Assembly: GCA_964017045.1 (NCBI GenBank)
Contig: OZ024811.1
Span: forward strand, 10,069,674 to 10,133,673
Direction: 5' to 3'
Source of the DNA: Omphiscola glabra
Taxonomy: Eukaryota > Mollusca > Gastropoda > Lymnaeidae
DNA length: 64,000 nt
Shown here: one piece after another, positions 1 through 11,092 of the stretch
Layout of the letters: every line of letters starts with the position of its first letter
Numbering within the stretch: the first letter of the stretch is position 1
Translations under genes and position numbers: made by a program
Notes under the pieces: model-generated
Told to the model about the DNA's origin: nothing
The model's database searches: none
What the model saw: only the letters and a program-made list of their open reading frames with translations

Positions 1-1142
1 ATTTTTTATTATGAACTTGCCAACTGCTTCTCTCTTTTTAATGCCAGAATAACAAAGTGCCATATCCATTGGCACTGCACTCATTTTTTATATTATTAAT
101 TTTATTTTAGATGAGAATCTAGTAGAAAGCTAATAATTTTTTTGTGAACTACCATTTTGATTATCATGCAAATTCCATTTTTGGTATGTGTTTTTTTTTT
201 TAAATCGTATTCCTAATTCGTCTCTTTAAAATAGATTCTGTGGAATTAGATAAAATATTTCAAAGTATAGCGAAGAGGCAATTTAAGAAAAAGTTATGGT
301 AGTTTGAAGTTCCAAATAAAAATTTCAATCTACTGAATATTGGGAAATTTATATTTTATTTGCATACGAATTTCCCTTAGATAAAATCACACATTATTAA
401 ATATAATGTCTTCTTAAAATAGTTATGCCGTTCATATGCGTGTATAAAAATGACCAGTTTTCAAACCCATAAAAATGTATAGACCTTTCTAATAAACATT
501 TTTTTTACGCTGGTAAAATTATGAAATATTTAGAAAAGGAAATTTAAGCATTATAATTATAGGTAACTTTTTTTACCATTTACATTCATCATATAAAATA
601 ATGTTTGCAATGCTTTTTAGTTCTGGAACCATTTTTAATTGAATTTTTTTTGTATTGAAAATTCATTTATTAATTACGCATCTATCCCTAAAAATAATGT
701 TAATACAAAATAAAAGCCACTTAACTATTTTTAGTTAAATAATTATTTTAAATTAAAATTATTTTTTTTTCATAACACAAGCAGGTCATGCAATTTCCAT
801 TTTGGCAACCCTGCATGGAAAGATGATAATTAAGAAACTATCCTCATCACATCTTTAAGCCCCTAAAATATCCGAGGCTCCCTGCAGTCGTGGGGGTTGC
901 TGGGCGCACACGATAGCTCTAAGGTTAAGTGACACGTACATTTTTAACTAGGATATTTTCCGGTGCAAAACTAAATTCAGATATGTGAACAAAATGCATT
1001 CTTGCATTTTGAATTGATCCAAAATTTTCAATGGGACTAAAATGATTTAAAGGGCGAGAATAATCTAGGGCAAAAGCGTACCCTCAAAGATGACATAACT
1101 AGAGTGAATATAGTTTACGTCCCGCTGGTGCGAAATTTAAGA
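1..1142. other. AT-rich intergenic sequence, no gene seen
   Basis: Strongly AT-rich sequence with many short A and T runs. No open frame of convincing length, no recognisable protein homology and no clear splice-bounded exon was found on either strand. A slightly more GC-rich patch near 870-930 has no identifiable function. Confidence 0.6.
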
Positions 1143-1230
1143 TGTCTTTCATCATCATCATGTCCCTTCTTCATTGGACCGTTGGGGCGCCACAGATAAC
1201 ATGAAAACTATCAAAGATTTCTTTGGTCAT
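1143..1230 (+). repeat. Short dispersed repeat, copy 1
   Basis: The block from the CATCATCATGTCCCTT stretch through ACCGTTGGGG and CACAGAT to ACTATC recurs on the same strand at about 34870-34945 with scattered mismatches. Seeing the same approximately 75-bp string twice in non-coding DNA identifies it as a dispersed repeat. Its class (SINE tail or LINE fragment) cannot be told from two copies. Confidence 0.55.
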
Positions 1231-1254
1231 TATTATTGCTAATGTTGCCATTTC

Positions 1255-1300
1255 CTACCCGAAAGTTTGAAATGCCACCACAAAATTGTCTGAAAGAAAC
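1255..1300 (+). repeat. Dispersed repeat fragment hosting the fold-back MITE
   Basis: The sequence CCGAAAGTTTGAAATGCC leading into GAAAGAAAC resembles 6979-7022, where CCGAAAATCTGAAATGCC leads to GAAAGAAAC followed by different sequence. The 6979-7022 copy is uninterrupted, so it acts as a paralogous empty site for the MITE inserted here. Confidence 0.5.
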
Positions 1301-1598
1301 CGTATCCGGAAATTTGATCGAAAGAGATTTGGTCGACGGAAAATTGATCGACGGAAATTTGATCGAACGGAAATTTGGTCGAATCGTTTTTTTTATTTAT
1401 ACGTTAAAATTTTGCGTCAAATTTCTTTTTGAACGCATTATTTTTTTTACTATATAGTATAGTGCGTTCAAAAAGAAATTTGACGAAAATTTTAACGTCT
1501 CGACTGAAAAAAAGATTCGACCAAATTTCCGTTCGATCAAATTACCGTCGATCAATTTTCCGTCGACGAAATTTCTTTCGATTAAATTTCCGGTAACC
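1301..1598. mobile_element. Fold-back MITE (9-bp TSD), copy 1
   Basis: The 298-bp element is almost wholly an inverted repeat: the left arm, built of GGAAATTTGATCG/GGAAAATTGATCG-type subrepeats, pairs with the right arm, and the middle (ACGTTAAAATTTT to AAAATTTTAACGT) pairs too. It starts CGTATCCGG and ends CCGGTAACC. The 9-bp GAAAGAAAC lies immediately on both sides (1292-1300 and 1599-1607). Long terminal inverted repeats with 9-bp duplications are typical of Mutator-like (MULE) derived MITEs; the superfamily call is inference because no transposase of this family is present. Confidence 0.85.
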
Positions 1599-1607
1599 GA
1601 AAGAAAC

Positions 1608-2520
1608 GACAAATTCAAGCATGCGCCAAAATATTGCATCGCTGCATTTGAGTTTGTACGACTATCATTAGCACCCTTAATTATGCAACTCTTCAAACGC
1701 TGATCAATGTTACAGTATGAGGTTGATTATAAGCTTATGTCTAATCATTAACATGGGGCACACCACAAACGGAGTGAATTCAGTTTATATAAGGAACTGG
1801 GCTAAATAATGCCTCCCACAAAACTTTAAATATGTTCTTTCCTGTTCAAAAGGTACAATAGAAACATCAAATTCAAGTATAATCAGAAATAAACCTCTTG
1901 AAATCGAAATAATCCAATTTTTTCTGGTGAGCAGGCTCCCGAACCCTTCCACTGATCAAGATTCATCGGCGCCTTAGATTTCCGCCCTACTTCTCGATTA
2001 AAATGATCGTCGATTTTGGTATCGTTAAACTACCTAGTGACTTAGCTATTATTAAGGCGAGAAAATTTGAAATTTAGACACGAAATTAATTAAAAGAAAT
2101 ATTCAAATTTGTGGAAACTGAACTTAAAACTTAGGCCAAATCAGAAAGTATGTTTTCGGATAAGTATTATCATTTAATAAGACGGTAAAAGGAAACTTCC
2201 GGCTACGACGTGATAGCGGTAAATAACAACAAGAGCACAAAGCTGTATGTGTTGGGGCGTGCAGCCAAGTGCTAGTCTTTAGTATTGATACAACAAATAT
2301 AAAACATTGATGTGCTCAATGTACAACCCTATCCCGGCCATCTGACGTATACACCCTATCATACGGCTTCAAGATGGCGGTATAATAACAAGAAGTACAA
2401 AAAAGGAAGGAGTTCTTAATTTCCAAAATTTGGATATAGGAGATAAACATTTCTGAAGAAAATATACTTAAGACTCTGGTTGGCATTTTTTCTTTCACTT
2501 AAGTATTTCCCATTTTTACA
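1608..2520. other. Intergenic sequence, no gene seen
   Basis: No protein-coding similarity and no RNA gene was recognised. Short open frames here, for example the 60-codon one at 2316-2498 on the minus strand, lack any recognisable motif and are probably chance. Confidence 0.5.
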
Positions 2521-2523
2521 ATG

Positions 2524-2812
2524 TGTTGTACAGGCAGAGGTAATACCCCTCAATGGGTTGTACAGGCAGAGGTAGTACCCCTCAATGGGTTGTACAGGCA
2601 GAGGTAGTACCCCTCAATGGGTTGTACAGGCAGAGGTAGTACCAGTCAATGGGTTGTACAGGCAGAGGTAGTACCCCTCAATGGGTTGTACAGGCAGAGG
2701 TAGTACCAGTCAATGGGTTGTACAGGCAGAGGTAGTACCGGTCAATGGGTTGTACAGGCAGAGGTAGTACCAGTCAATGGGTTGTACAGGCAGAGGTAGT
2801 ACCCCTCAAGGG
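2524..2812 (+). repeat. 32-bp minisatellite, nine units
   Basis: Nine tandem units of 32 bp contain GTTGTACAGGCAGAGGTAGT followed by ACCCCTCAATGG. Units differ mainly at ACCCCT versus ACCAGT or ACCGGT, and these variants alternate, which suggests amplification of a two-unit block. Units abut without spacers, so this is not a CRISPR array. It sits directly upstream of the LINE leader at 2813. Confidence 0.9.
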
Positions 2813-5800
2813 GGAAAACGTTATGCTCTTAGGCCTAGGAACAAATCGTCCGCCTTTGTCCTCTCCTGCAACTAAACTGTCACCAGTGCAACCCAAGATC
2901 TGTTAGCATGCAACAGTGTCCATACCCTGGGCAACGGCTTCCTCTAGCCGGCTAAACCAGGCGAGGGTAGCTGTTGGGCCTCAAACCCTCGGTGATTTGG
3001 GACTGCCTATCTATTGCATGCGGAGCCTGGACGTCGTCCGATCCTGCGGATGAGACCATTTGGGTTCAACGGAAGAGAAGGCGATTACAGCAACGCACCG
3101 TGGAGTGTGTAGAGCAAGATGAGACACGTAGAACATCTTGGTCATTCACTGCATCCGTACCCATCTCCAATCGTCTTGACTTAGTCTTGCCACTGGACAC
3201 GGTGGGTCCGGACGAGAGAGTGGGGTTGACGCTGCGCAACTCATCCTCACTTTAAACAAAGTCACCCGCTCAAGTCATCAGTCATCCATTTCCCATCATC
3301 CCAAATCCTGTGGCGACTGGCACGCTCTCCTAAATGCATGAGGAAGGCGCTAGAATAGGAGCCCAAAACATTCTCTGCCCCTTCACACACTGGCAGGTTA
3401 GAAAGGGTCGACGGGGACCCAATGTTTGCGGTCGAAAATCAAAGATAAACTCTATTTCACTTTAAATTGCCACGTGAAACATCCGCACACTGCTTGACAG
3501 GGACTCTACATACAGACCTCAACGACGCACGGCGCTCATTGCCCATGAACTTGCAAGATACAACATAGACATCGCCGCCCTAAGTGAAACCCGACTCTCT
3601 GGCAAAGGTGAACTCATGGAAAGGCTTGCTGGCTATTCTTTCTTCTGGAGTGTACAAGACCCTGACGCAAGGCGTGAAGCCGGGGTTGGCTTTGCTATCA
3701 AAACCTCTCTTGCGAGCAAGCTCTCCAGCTCTCCAGAGGGAATCAATGACCGACTCATGACGTTGAAACTCCTTCTCTGCCATGGAATGTAGGCTGCCAC
3801 TTTAGTCAGTGCTTATGCACCCATCATGACAAACACAGAAGAGTCCATAGATAAGTTTTATGAGGACCTGAACACTGTCATCTCCTCCACACCGACTGCT
3901 GACAAACTCATAATTCTTGGAGATTTCAATGCACGTGTCGGCAGTGACTACACCTCCTGGGGAGGAGTGTTGGGGAAATATGGTGTTGGAAAGTGCAACA
4001 TCAACGGCCTACTGCTACTACAGACATGTGCTGAAAACGGCCTTCTAATAACAAACACCACATTTAACCTGCCTACGCGCAACAAGACCTCCTGGATGCA
4101 TCCCCGTTTTAAAAACTGGCACCTAATTGATTATGTCATCGTCAAAAATAGGGACCGGCAGGATGTGAGAGTGACTAAGGTCATGTGCGGCGCAGAATGC
4201 TGGACGGATCACCGCCTCATCGTCTCAAAGTTGAAAATTCACATCCAACTTAAGAGACAACCTCAGGCCACCAAAGCTCCAAAACGCCTCAACATCAGTA
4301 AGCTGAAGATCCCTGATGTGAGACAAACCTTTGTTGACACCCTGGATAAACGCCTTGATTCCATAACACTGAACAACCAGGACGCGGAAGCAGCGTGGAC
4401 CACACTTCGTGAGACGGTGTATAACACAGCCGCTGAGCGCCTCGGACCCTCTATCAGACAACACAGGGATTGGTTTGATGAAAACAACACAGCAATCCAA
4501 ATGCTACTTGAACAAAAACGTCGGGCGTACAAAGCCCTCTATGATGACCCAATGTCAGTAGCAAAGACAGCTGCACTGAGGAACATCCGCAGCAAGGTCC
4601 AATTACAACTGCGCCAGATGCAAGACTCCTGGCTGTGTGCGAAAGCTGATGAGATTCAGGGATTTGCAGACAAAAAAGACATGAAAAGCTTCTACAGTGG
4701 CCTTAGAGAAATCTATGGAGTTACGTCCTCAGGCTCTTCCCCTCTCCTTAGTGCAGACTGTTCTACACTCATTACAGACAAGGAAAAAATCTTGGAAAGA
4801 TGGGCTGAACACTTTAATAGTGTGCTGAATACGCCTTCCATCATTAATGATGAGGCCATTGAAAGACTGCCCCAGGTCCCAACGAACAAGTCACTGGACG
4901 CTGTCCCAACTTCGGTCGAGATACAGACAGCAATCCGTCAAATGTTCAATGGTAAAGTACCTGGCTCGGACATGATTCTTCCTGCCGAAATCTACAAAGA
5001 GGGTGGACCAGCGTTGGCGGATAAGCTATTGCGTCTATTCCAGACCATCTGGCAGACGGAAACTGTACCACAGGACCTCAAAGATGCCTCAATTATCCAC
5101 CTGTAAAAACACAAATGAAAACGCCAGGCCTGCGACAATCACCGCGCAATTTCACTGCTGTCCATCGCGGGCAAGATCTTGGCCCGAGCCCTTCTGAACC
5201 GCCTGAATGCACATCTGGAGCTAGGTCTCCTACCTGAAAGTCAATGTGGTTTCCGAAAAGAGCGAGGAACTATCGATATGGTGTTAGCTGCCAGGCAGCT
5301 CCAAGAGAAATGTCAGGAGCAAAATATGGACCTATATTCCACATTTATTGACCTGAATAAGGCTTTTGACAGGGTCAATAGAGGTGGCCTGTGGAAAATC
5401 ATGAAGAAGTACGGATGCCCAGAAAATTCACCAACATCATCCGTCAGCTGCATGATGGCATGATGGCCAGAGTGCAGGACAACGGTCAGTCATCTCAAGC
5501 ATTACCTGTCACAAATGGTGTGAAGCAGGGCTGTGTCCTGGCTCCCACACTCTTCGGTATTATGTATTCTGCAATGCTGTCTGATGCGTTCAGGGACTCC
5601 ACCACGGGCTTGCCAATCCGTTTCCGCACCGATGGATCTGTCTTCAACCTAAAGAGGCTTCAAGCTAAAACAAAGGTCAAACATACCACCATCAACGAGC
5701 TTCTGTTTGCGGACGATTGTGCCCTCAATGCTGACTCTGAAGCTGCCATGCAAAAAAACGTTGATATCTTTTCTGAGGCCTGCAACAACTTTTGCCTAAC

Positions 5801-6710
5801 AATCAACGCGAAGAAGACAGAGGTGTTGTATCAGCCAGCTCCCAGTAGGCCATACGCTGAACCCAACATCATCATCAGCGGACAGCGTCTTAACGCGGTG
5901 GATAAATTTACGTACTTGGGCAGCTCCCTCTCCAGATCTGTCATCATTGATGATAAAATGAATGCCAGACTTGCAAAAGCTAGTGCCATATTTGGCAGGC
6001 TCCGCAGCATTGTTTGGGACAGGAGAGGTATCAGACAGGAAACAAAGATCAAGGTCTATAGCGCAGCAGTCCTCTCGACATTGCTTAACGGATGTGAAAC
6101 GTGGACAGTCTACCAGCGTCACCCCAAAAAACTGAACCAGTTTCACACAACCAGCCTCATGAAACTCCTCGGCATAAGGTGGCAAGACAAAGTTCCTGAC
6201 ACAGAGGTTCTCGCTAGAGCGAACATACCTAATATCTTCACCACCATGATGCAGTATCAACTCCGTTGGATAGGACACGTTGCCCGTATGGAAGATCAGC
6301 GGCTCCCTAAACAAATATTCTATGGTGAACTCGAGACAGGCAAGCGCTCCCAAGGAGGTCAAAAAAAAAACGTTACAAAGACTCACGTTGAAAGTGGCAC
6401 TAAAGGCCTTCAGCATCGACACTACTAAATGGGAGCAGACCGCTCAGGACAGAGTAAGGTGGAGATCAGTGGTCAAGATAATGGCTAAATCTTATGAAGC
6501 CAGTAGGATGGCCGCCATTGAGACACGCAGGCAAGCCCGAAAGAACATTATTAAATCCACGACTGCACCAACTATCCCCTGCCCGTGGTGCCACAGACTA
6601 TTCCGAGCACGTATATGATTGGCAAGCCACCTACGAACCCACCGTAACTCACCCCCCTAACTGGATGGTCCTAGTCGATTTGACGGACGAACAGCAACAA
6701 CATTAAGGCT
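2813..6710 (+). mobile_element. APE-type LINE (non-LTR retrotransposon), decayed
   Basis: A near full-length non-LTR retrotransposon on the plus strand. A relatively GC-rich leader (2813-3420) precedes the endonuclease (from about 3421), reverse transcriptase (about 4950-5900), a C-terminal region and a zinc finger near 6573-6640. No poly(A) tail or clean target duplication could be fixed, so both ends are approximate. The upstream minisatellite may belong to its 5' end. Clade is not assigned; the endonuclease-RT pair is of the kind often mis-annotated in invertebrates as craniofacial development protein 2-like (from memory). Confidence 0.8.
3421..6706 (+). pseudogene. LINE ORF2-like polyprotein: endonuclease + RT + C2H2 finger
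   Basis: Frame-1 translation gives an APE endonuclease with IDIAALSETRL near 3570 and ILGDFNARVG near 3912, then an RT with CGFRKERG near 5245, FIDLNKAFD near 5350, NGVKQGCVLAPTLF near 5515 and LLFADDCALNAD near 5700. The C-terminus carries CPWC with HLRTH 12 residues later, a C2H2-like finger. The reading frame is broken by in-frame stops at 3463, 3475, 3790, 5104, 5116 and 6616, a frameshift near 5424, and indels near the A-run at 6361-6370. The stop at 6616 falls inside the finger. The element encodes enzymes that nick target DNA and reverse-transcribe LINE RNA there, but this copy cannot make an intact product. Minus-strand frames over this interval, including 208 codons at 5796-6422, are antisense shadows. 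Confidence 0.85.
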
Positions 6711-7949
6711 GCCATGAGCGGCCTAATATTTTTGCTGTCCTCCCTTTCACGATTTAAACTCTGCAGTTGTCCAAAATGCCACTCCAGAATATGAAGAAAA
6801 AGTTACACCTGGGGGGACCACTCAATCCGCCCTATTTCGACGCCATTGACAGGGCTTTATCTACAGTGTTTGGCGTCAGGGGACATGATTCATTTTTACG
6901 CCCCTCTCCAATTCTGAAACTTATTATTTTCAACCAATTAATTCCATCAAAGCCCATTTGTGCCCCCCCCCCCCCCCCCGAAAATCTGAAATGCCCTCCC
7001 GGGTGAAAATTTCCGAAAGAAACAATCGTCATAGGAAAAAAGGTTTGATTTTTGTTTTTTCATTTAACTGGTGGACCATAAAAGTTTGTCAGCTAAATAT
7101 TTTAAATTTCAATTTTAAAAAACGGACCATAACCGGAAATATATAAAACAATACATTAAGTAATAGCGAAACAAATACCATTTGAATGTGAACTGCTGAT
7201 AGCGTGGACCCTTAGTCAGCTTTTTGAGGGAGAAACAAAGGACATTCGCTGGTGAAAGGTGATTAGCCTTAAAATCTGAGGACTAGCCTTATTTTGCTTT
7301 TTAAGTTTTACTATACTATAAGTATCTTGACATTCAATGATTCATTGAGGTTAAATTTATGTTCGGCTCGCCATCTTGCCATCTCCCGCCCATGGCCGGT
7401 TAAAGTGCGCAGTTCAGGTGCGTATATTTCTTTTGTATTTTCGCATATAAACTTATGTGTATTCTTTATTAAATTAACTTCAGGCAGGAACAGTTACCCG
7501 GTATCTAAAAAATAAGTATAAAAAGTTGTAGGTCTACTGCACTTTTTATTTGATTTCTAAAAGTGATGCCAACGCAGTACTAAAGCTGCCAAGCATCTTT
7601 GAACAGCCCCCAGTCACTGGCCATATTATGTACCACTGGACAAGTGGTACAAACCCTGTTTTGATCTCTCCATTTATTTTATCGCCCTTTGAGTGTGAGA
7701 CAATGTTCTAGATGTGTCATCCTATGTAACTATAACCTATACGTTAATAATAATTATAAAAAATCTCATTTAGTTTGGCATAATAAAAATGCTAAATGAG
7801 ATTTTTAAAACTGAAGGCATGTTCTTTAAATAGATTTTAGAGCTTCGGAGCGCTGTGAGCATGCTAAAATAGCATTGAGGCAAGCGCTGTAAAGGCATTC
7901 AATTTCAATCGATAAAAATCGAAATGAAATATTCCATTTTTGGCAGTCA
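6711..7949. other. Intergenic dispersed repeats with poly-C run and hairpin
   Basis: No gene is recognised. The interval holds a 17-nt C run (6963-6979), the uninterrupted repeat copy at 6979-7022 that matches the flank of fold-back MITE copy 1, a hairpin at 7759-7806, and sequence around 7590-7830 that resembles the reverse complement of about 15810-15960 (shared strings include CTTTGAACAG, TCTCTCCATTT and AAAACTGAAGGCAT). The last point indicates a further dispersed repeat family in opposite orientations. Confidence 0.45.
7759..7806. repeat. 15-bp-stem hairpin
   Basis: AAAAATCTCATTTAG at 7759-7773 is exactly reverse-complemented by CTAAATGAGATTTTT at 7792-7806, with an 18-nt AT-rich loop. 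It lies in a dispersed repeat and could be the centre of a fold-back element. It has a terminator-like shape, but a terminator role is not suggested in an animal genome. Confidence 0.6.
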
Positions 7950-7968
7950 GGGGCCATCCATAAATAAC

Positions 7969-8269
7969 CGTATCCGGAAATTTGATCGAAAGAAATTTGG
8001 TCGACGGAAAATTGATCGACGGAAATGTGATCGAACGGAAATTTGGTCGAATCGTGTTTTTTTTATTTATACGTTAAAATTTTGCGTCAAATTTCTTTTT
8101 GAACGCATTATTTTGTTTTACTATATAGTATAGTGCGTTCAAAAAGAAATTTAACGAAAATTTTAACGTCTCGACTGAAAAAAAGATTCGATCAAATTTC
8201 CGTTCGATCAAATTACCGTCGATCAATTTTCCGTCGACGAAATTTCTTTCGATCAAATTTCCGGTAACC
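7969..8269. mobile_element. Fold-back MITE (9-bp TSD), copy 2
   Basis: Same structure and ends (CGTATCCGG to CCGGTAACC) as the copy at 1301-1598, 301 bp. The 9-bp ATAAATAAC flanks both sides (7960-7968 and 8270-8278). The host is the left terminal repeat of the GGGGCC element; the other end of that element, read in reverse complement, has CCATAAATAACGTCAC uninterrupted and so shows the pre-insertion state. Confidence 0.88.
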
Positions 8270-8779
8270 ATAAATAACATCAAGCTATTTTTGCCAAATT
8301 TTGACTCCCCTCCCCCCTCGTCACAAAGCGTCACAAAAATTTAGCCCCCCCCCTTTTTTTTTTCCAATATTACGTCACATACCTCGGCAAACCCCCCCCC
8401 CCCCCCCCCCTTATTTTCAAAACTAAAAATTAATGTTTCAAATCTCTATTGCTTTCATTGTAGTATCAATTTAAAATTGCGCTGCATTCTGATTATTGAC
8501 GGGGAAAACACGTACCTGTATTAAAAAGTAAGTGCTTGAAAGAACAAATTCTTAAGAAATTTATTCATCACTTAGAGGTCTAGTCTAAACTACAATTTCC
8601 AGAATTTCATATTCCAAATATCATATTAATCAAAAATAGTGTGATAGCTATAAACTACTTGAAACGTAAAGAGGGAAAGTATAAATATTATAACAGAATA
8701 CAGCTTTCAACAAAAGAAAATTTTGGTAAAATCATCAGAATAATGAAAACATGTTTTAAAATAATTTATTTTTAAAAAA

Positions 8780-11092
8780 TTAACATTGTCCACTTAAATT
8801 CTCCCATGGCGAAGCAAAATGCTCCTTCGTGGAACAAATAGGGAGAGCATGGATAACTTTATCATGGGGAATGAATATTCCATCAAGAGCAAGATCTTCT
8901 TCATCTATCCAATCTGCACACTCTCCATTTTCCTCGTTAGCAATAATAACCATCATTTCCCGTTGGCGTCGTGCAGCGACTCTCTGTGGCGTGATGGGTT
9001 TAGGAGCAATAACTAACTCCTGCTTGTGAACTGTAGAATGGCATAGCAGCATGACAAGCGACCCAAAGTATGTGTGCCAGATCCTACAGATCCTATCACC
9101 AAGCACAGATTGGATTGATGAACAGTACAAATCATATGGAATTGATTGATAAGAATTTGAAGAGCGAGGAAGGATGTCAGGCACTTTCAAGCTTTGAGCA
9201 GCAAACAGAGATGGGAATGTGTGAGAATCCCTGTCTGTTTTTAGCTCTGCTGTGAGCAGCAAACAGAGATGGGAATGTGTGAGAATCCCTGTCTGTTGTT
9301 CGATCTGGAATTTTCAAACCTTCTTTTGTTTGAATAACGGGCAACGTAGGAGGAAGAAATATATCTGATATATGACCTTTTTTGTTTAGAACAGCACTTG
9401 TTGTCTGTGCATTTCACAATTTGGGTTAAGTATTGGCTTATTCATATGTGTACATCGTACCTTTTTTAAAATTTGATCTCTTGATAGAAGTTGAGCTTCT
9501 TGGAGCTCAGACTCTGTTGGATTGACGAATTTCGCCACTGTCGGAAAATTATCCACTACCAATTTTGACCAAATTTCTGCAAGAGTGTTTCCTGCATACT
9601 CAAAATTATTTTTTTCTAATTCTGGGTCGATCGTAACTCCTCGTTCATTTAAATGACTACCATAGTGGTCATGTGGCAATATCAGTCAGGTCAGTTCCCT
9701 ACTGAGTTGCGCCATTTATCTCTTCACTCGATTAAAAGCACTCCTTCTTGGAGCATTGGTTGCTATAAACAATCCATCAAACTCGTAGTGAAGAAAGTGG
9801 TGGACAGCTACTTTAATTACTTTTGGTATCTTGGATTTTCATCCGGGCCACCATCACGAAAATTGGTTTCACTAATAGTTCAATACCACTCTTTGTAATA
9901 TTGTCAAACTCCTTGAGGCTAATCAGTTGATCAAAGTCTAGACAATGGCTGAATGCTGTTGATGATGAATGTTTTCCAGATCTAATTGCAATGTAGGTCG
10001 GTCCTGAATAGCCAACAGCTTCTCGGTTTCCTAGGCCATTGGATTGTATCTGGATTCCAGCATAGACCGAAGGAATTAGCTTGTGTCCTGCGGCCACAAC
10101 CCAATCATGGTCAGGCAAGCTGACTCTGTATTCAACGTGCATCAGCAATGGACTTTGCTTGTTAGCAGCGGTCAACGCCAACTCTTCCAAGTGATGTATT
10201 GAAAACAAACCATCCATATGTTTGGCATGATGATCGTTTTGTGGTCTGGGTTTCACTGGGAAGGTTGCCACATGACGTTGTCCTTCAATAGATGAACTGC
10301 AACTTGGCAAAAGACGAAGGTAGAGCCCACTTCTACTTATAGTAAACCCGTCCAAACTTTTAACTGTTTAGTCAGCTGATCTAATGTTTTTATGCTTTTA
10401 TACACATCGCTCTGTCTTCGTTCATGAGCTGCCGACCCATACATAGCAATGTCCACTACCAGCTTTGGCTCTGACGTTAAAGGAATTCTTAGTTCTGGAT
10501 TATCCTCAAACAGAGCATTAAGTTTTCTTTTCCTTTCATCTCTTGCTTTCTGTGATCTTTTCTGATCATTCTTCTTCTTCTTCAGTTGGTTTTACATTTC
10601 AATTTTCTTCTTCTTCTTTTCTTTCAGTTCTACAACCTGTTCCTCCGAAAGCATGCATGTTTCTGTCGTTCGTACAACCCGACCAGATCAGAATTTAAAA
10701 TATCAATTTCTGACTTCAAATGCATTTGAACTGAAGCTATTCTTCATGTTGATGACTGGCAAGTGGTAGAAGCTGTAACAGCTTTAACATCTGTATCTTT
10801 TATTTCAGCATGAGACATTATCAGATATTTCCACAGGCAAAGTTTGTGTCGTTTTTTTTTATTGACAGATGATGTTGCTTTTGTCCAAAATGTTAGAAGG
10901 GATACTTTTTTGTTTGGTGGTAATCGCCTTTAGTTCTTGCAATCAGTGATCAACTATAACTTGCAAATCTGCTTTATTTTTAATTTCATTCCACTTTTTA
11001 ATCGCCTCCTCTTGGCAAATCTTTCTGCTCTTTGTAGGATACGCCAACACGAATGCATGGAAAAGACACTGGAACATTTTATTTTTATCCAT
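8780..11092 (-). pseudogene. Decayed transposase of the GGGGCC element (uncharacterised family)
   Basis: Minus-strand fragments read in order as one protein of about 750 residues. The N-terminus begins MDKNKMF near 11092. ELRIPLTSEPK and GSAAHERRQSDVYK lie near 10500-10390, and GLYLRLLP near 10320. The centre has YIAIRSGKHSSSTAFSH near 9970 and DGGPDENPRYQK near 9840, followed by ILPHDHYGSHLNE near 9670 and LAEIWSKLVVDNFPTVAKF near 9560. The C-terminus has IPYDLYCSS near 9110 and an acidic tail. Frameshifts lie near 9850, 9380 and at a 58-bp duplication, with several stops. I recall similar uncharacterised proteins in many invertebrate genomes but no named superfamily. The D-rich DGGPDENP block is a plausible catalytic site of a DDE-type nuclease; that is inference. 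Confidence 0.65.
9196..9296 (+). repeat. 58-bp partial tandem duplication in the transposase
   Basis: GAGCAGCAAACAGAGATGGG through AATCCCTGTCTGTT occurs at 9196-9239 and again from 9254, an offset of 58 bp. As 58 is not a multiple of three, the duplication itself shifts the transposase frame. Confidence 0.9.

Noticed and set aside
84..84. A findings entry at this coordinate
   Set aside because: It carries no observation and has zero interest; the kinase alpha-C point is given at 38282-45160.
2524..2812. CRISPR-like direct repeats
   Set aside because: Units abut without unique spacers and the DNA is from an animal; it is a minisatellite.
2974..3255. 93-codon plus-strand frame
   Set aside because: Falls in the LINE leader and shows no domain; it may be part of a decayed ORF1 or untranslated leader, not a separate gene.
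5796..6422. 208-codon minus-strand frame
   Set aside because: Antisense to the LINE RT region, which has clear RT motifs on the plus strand.
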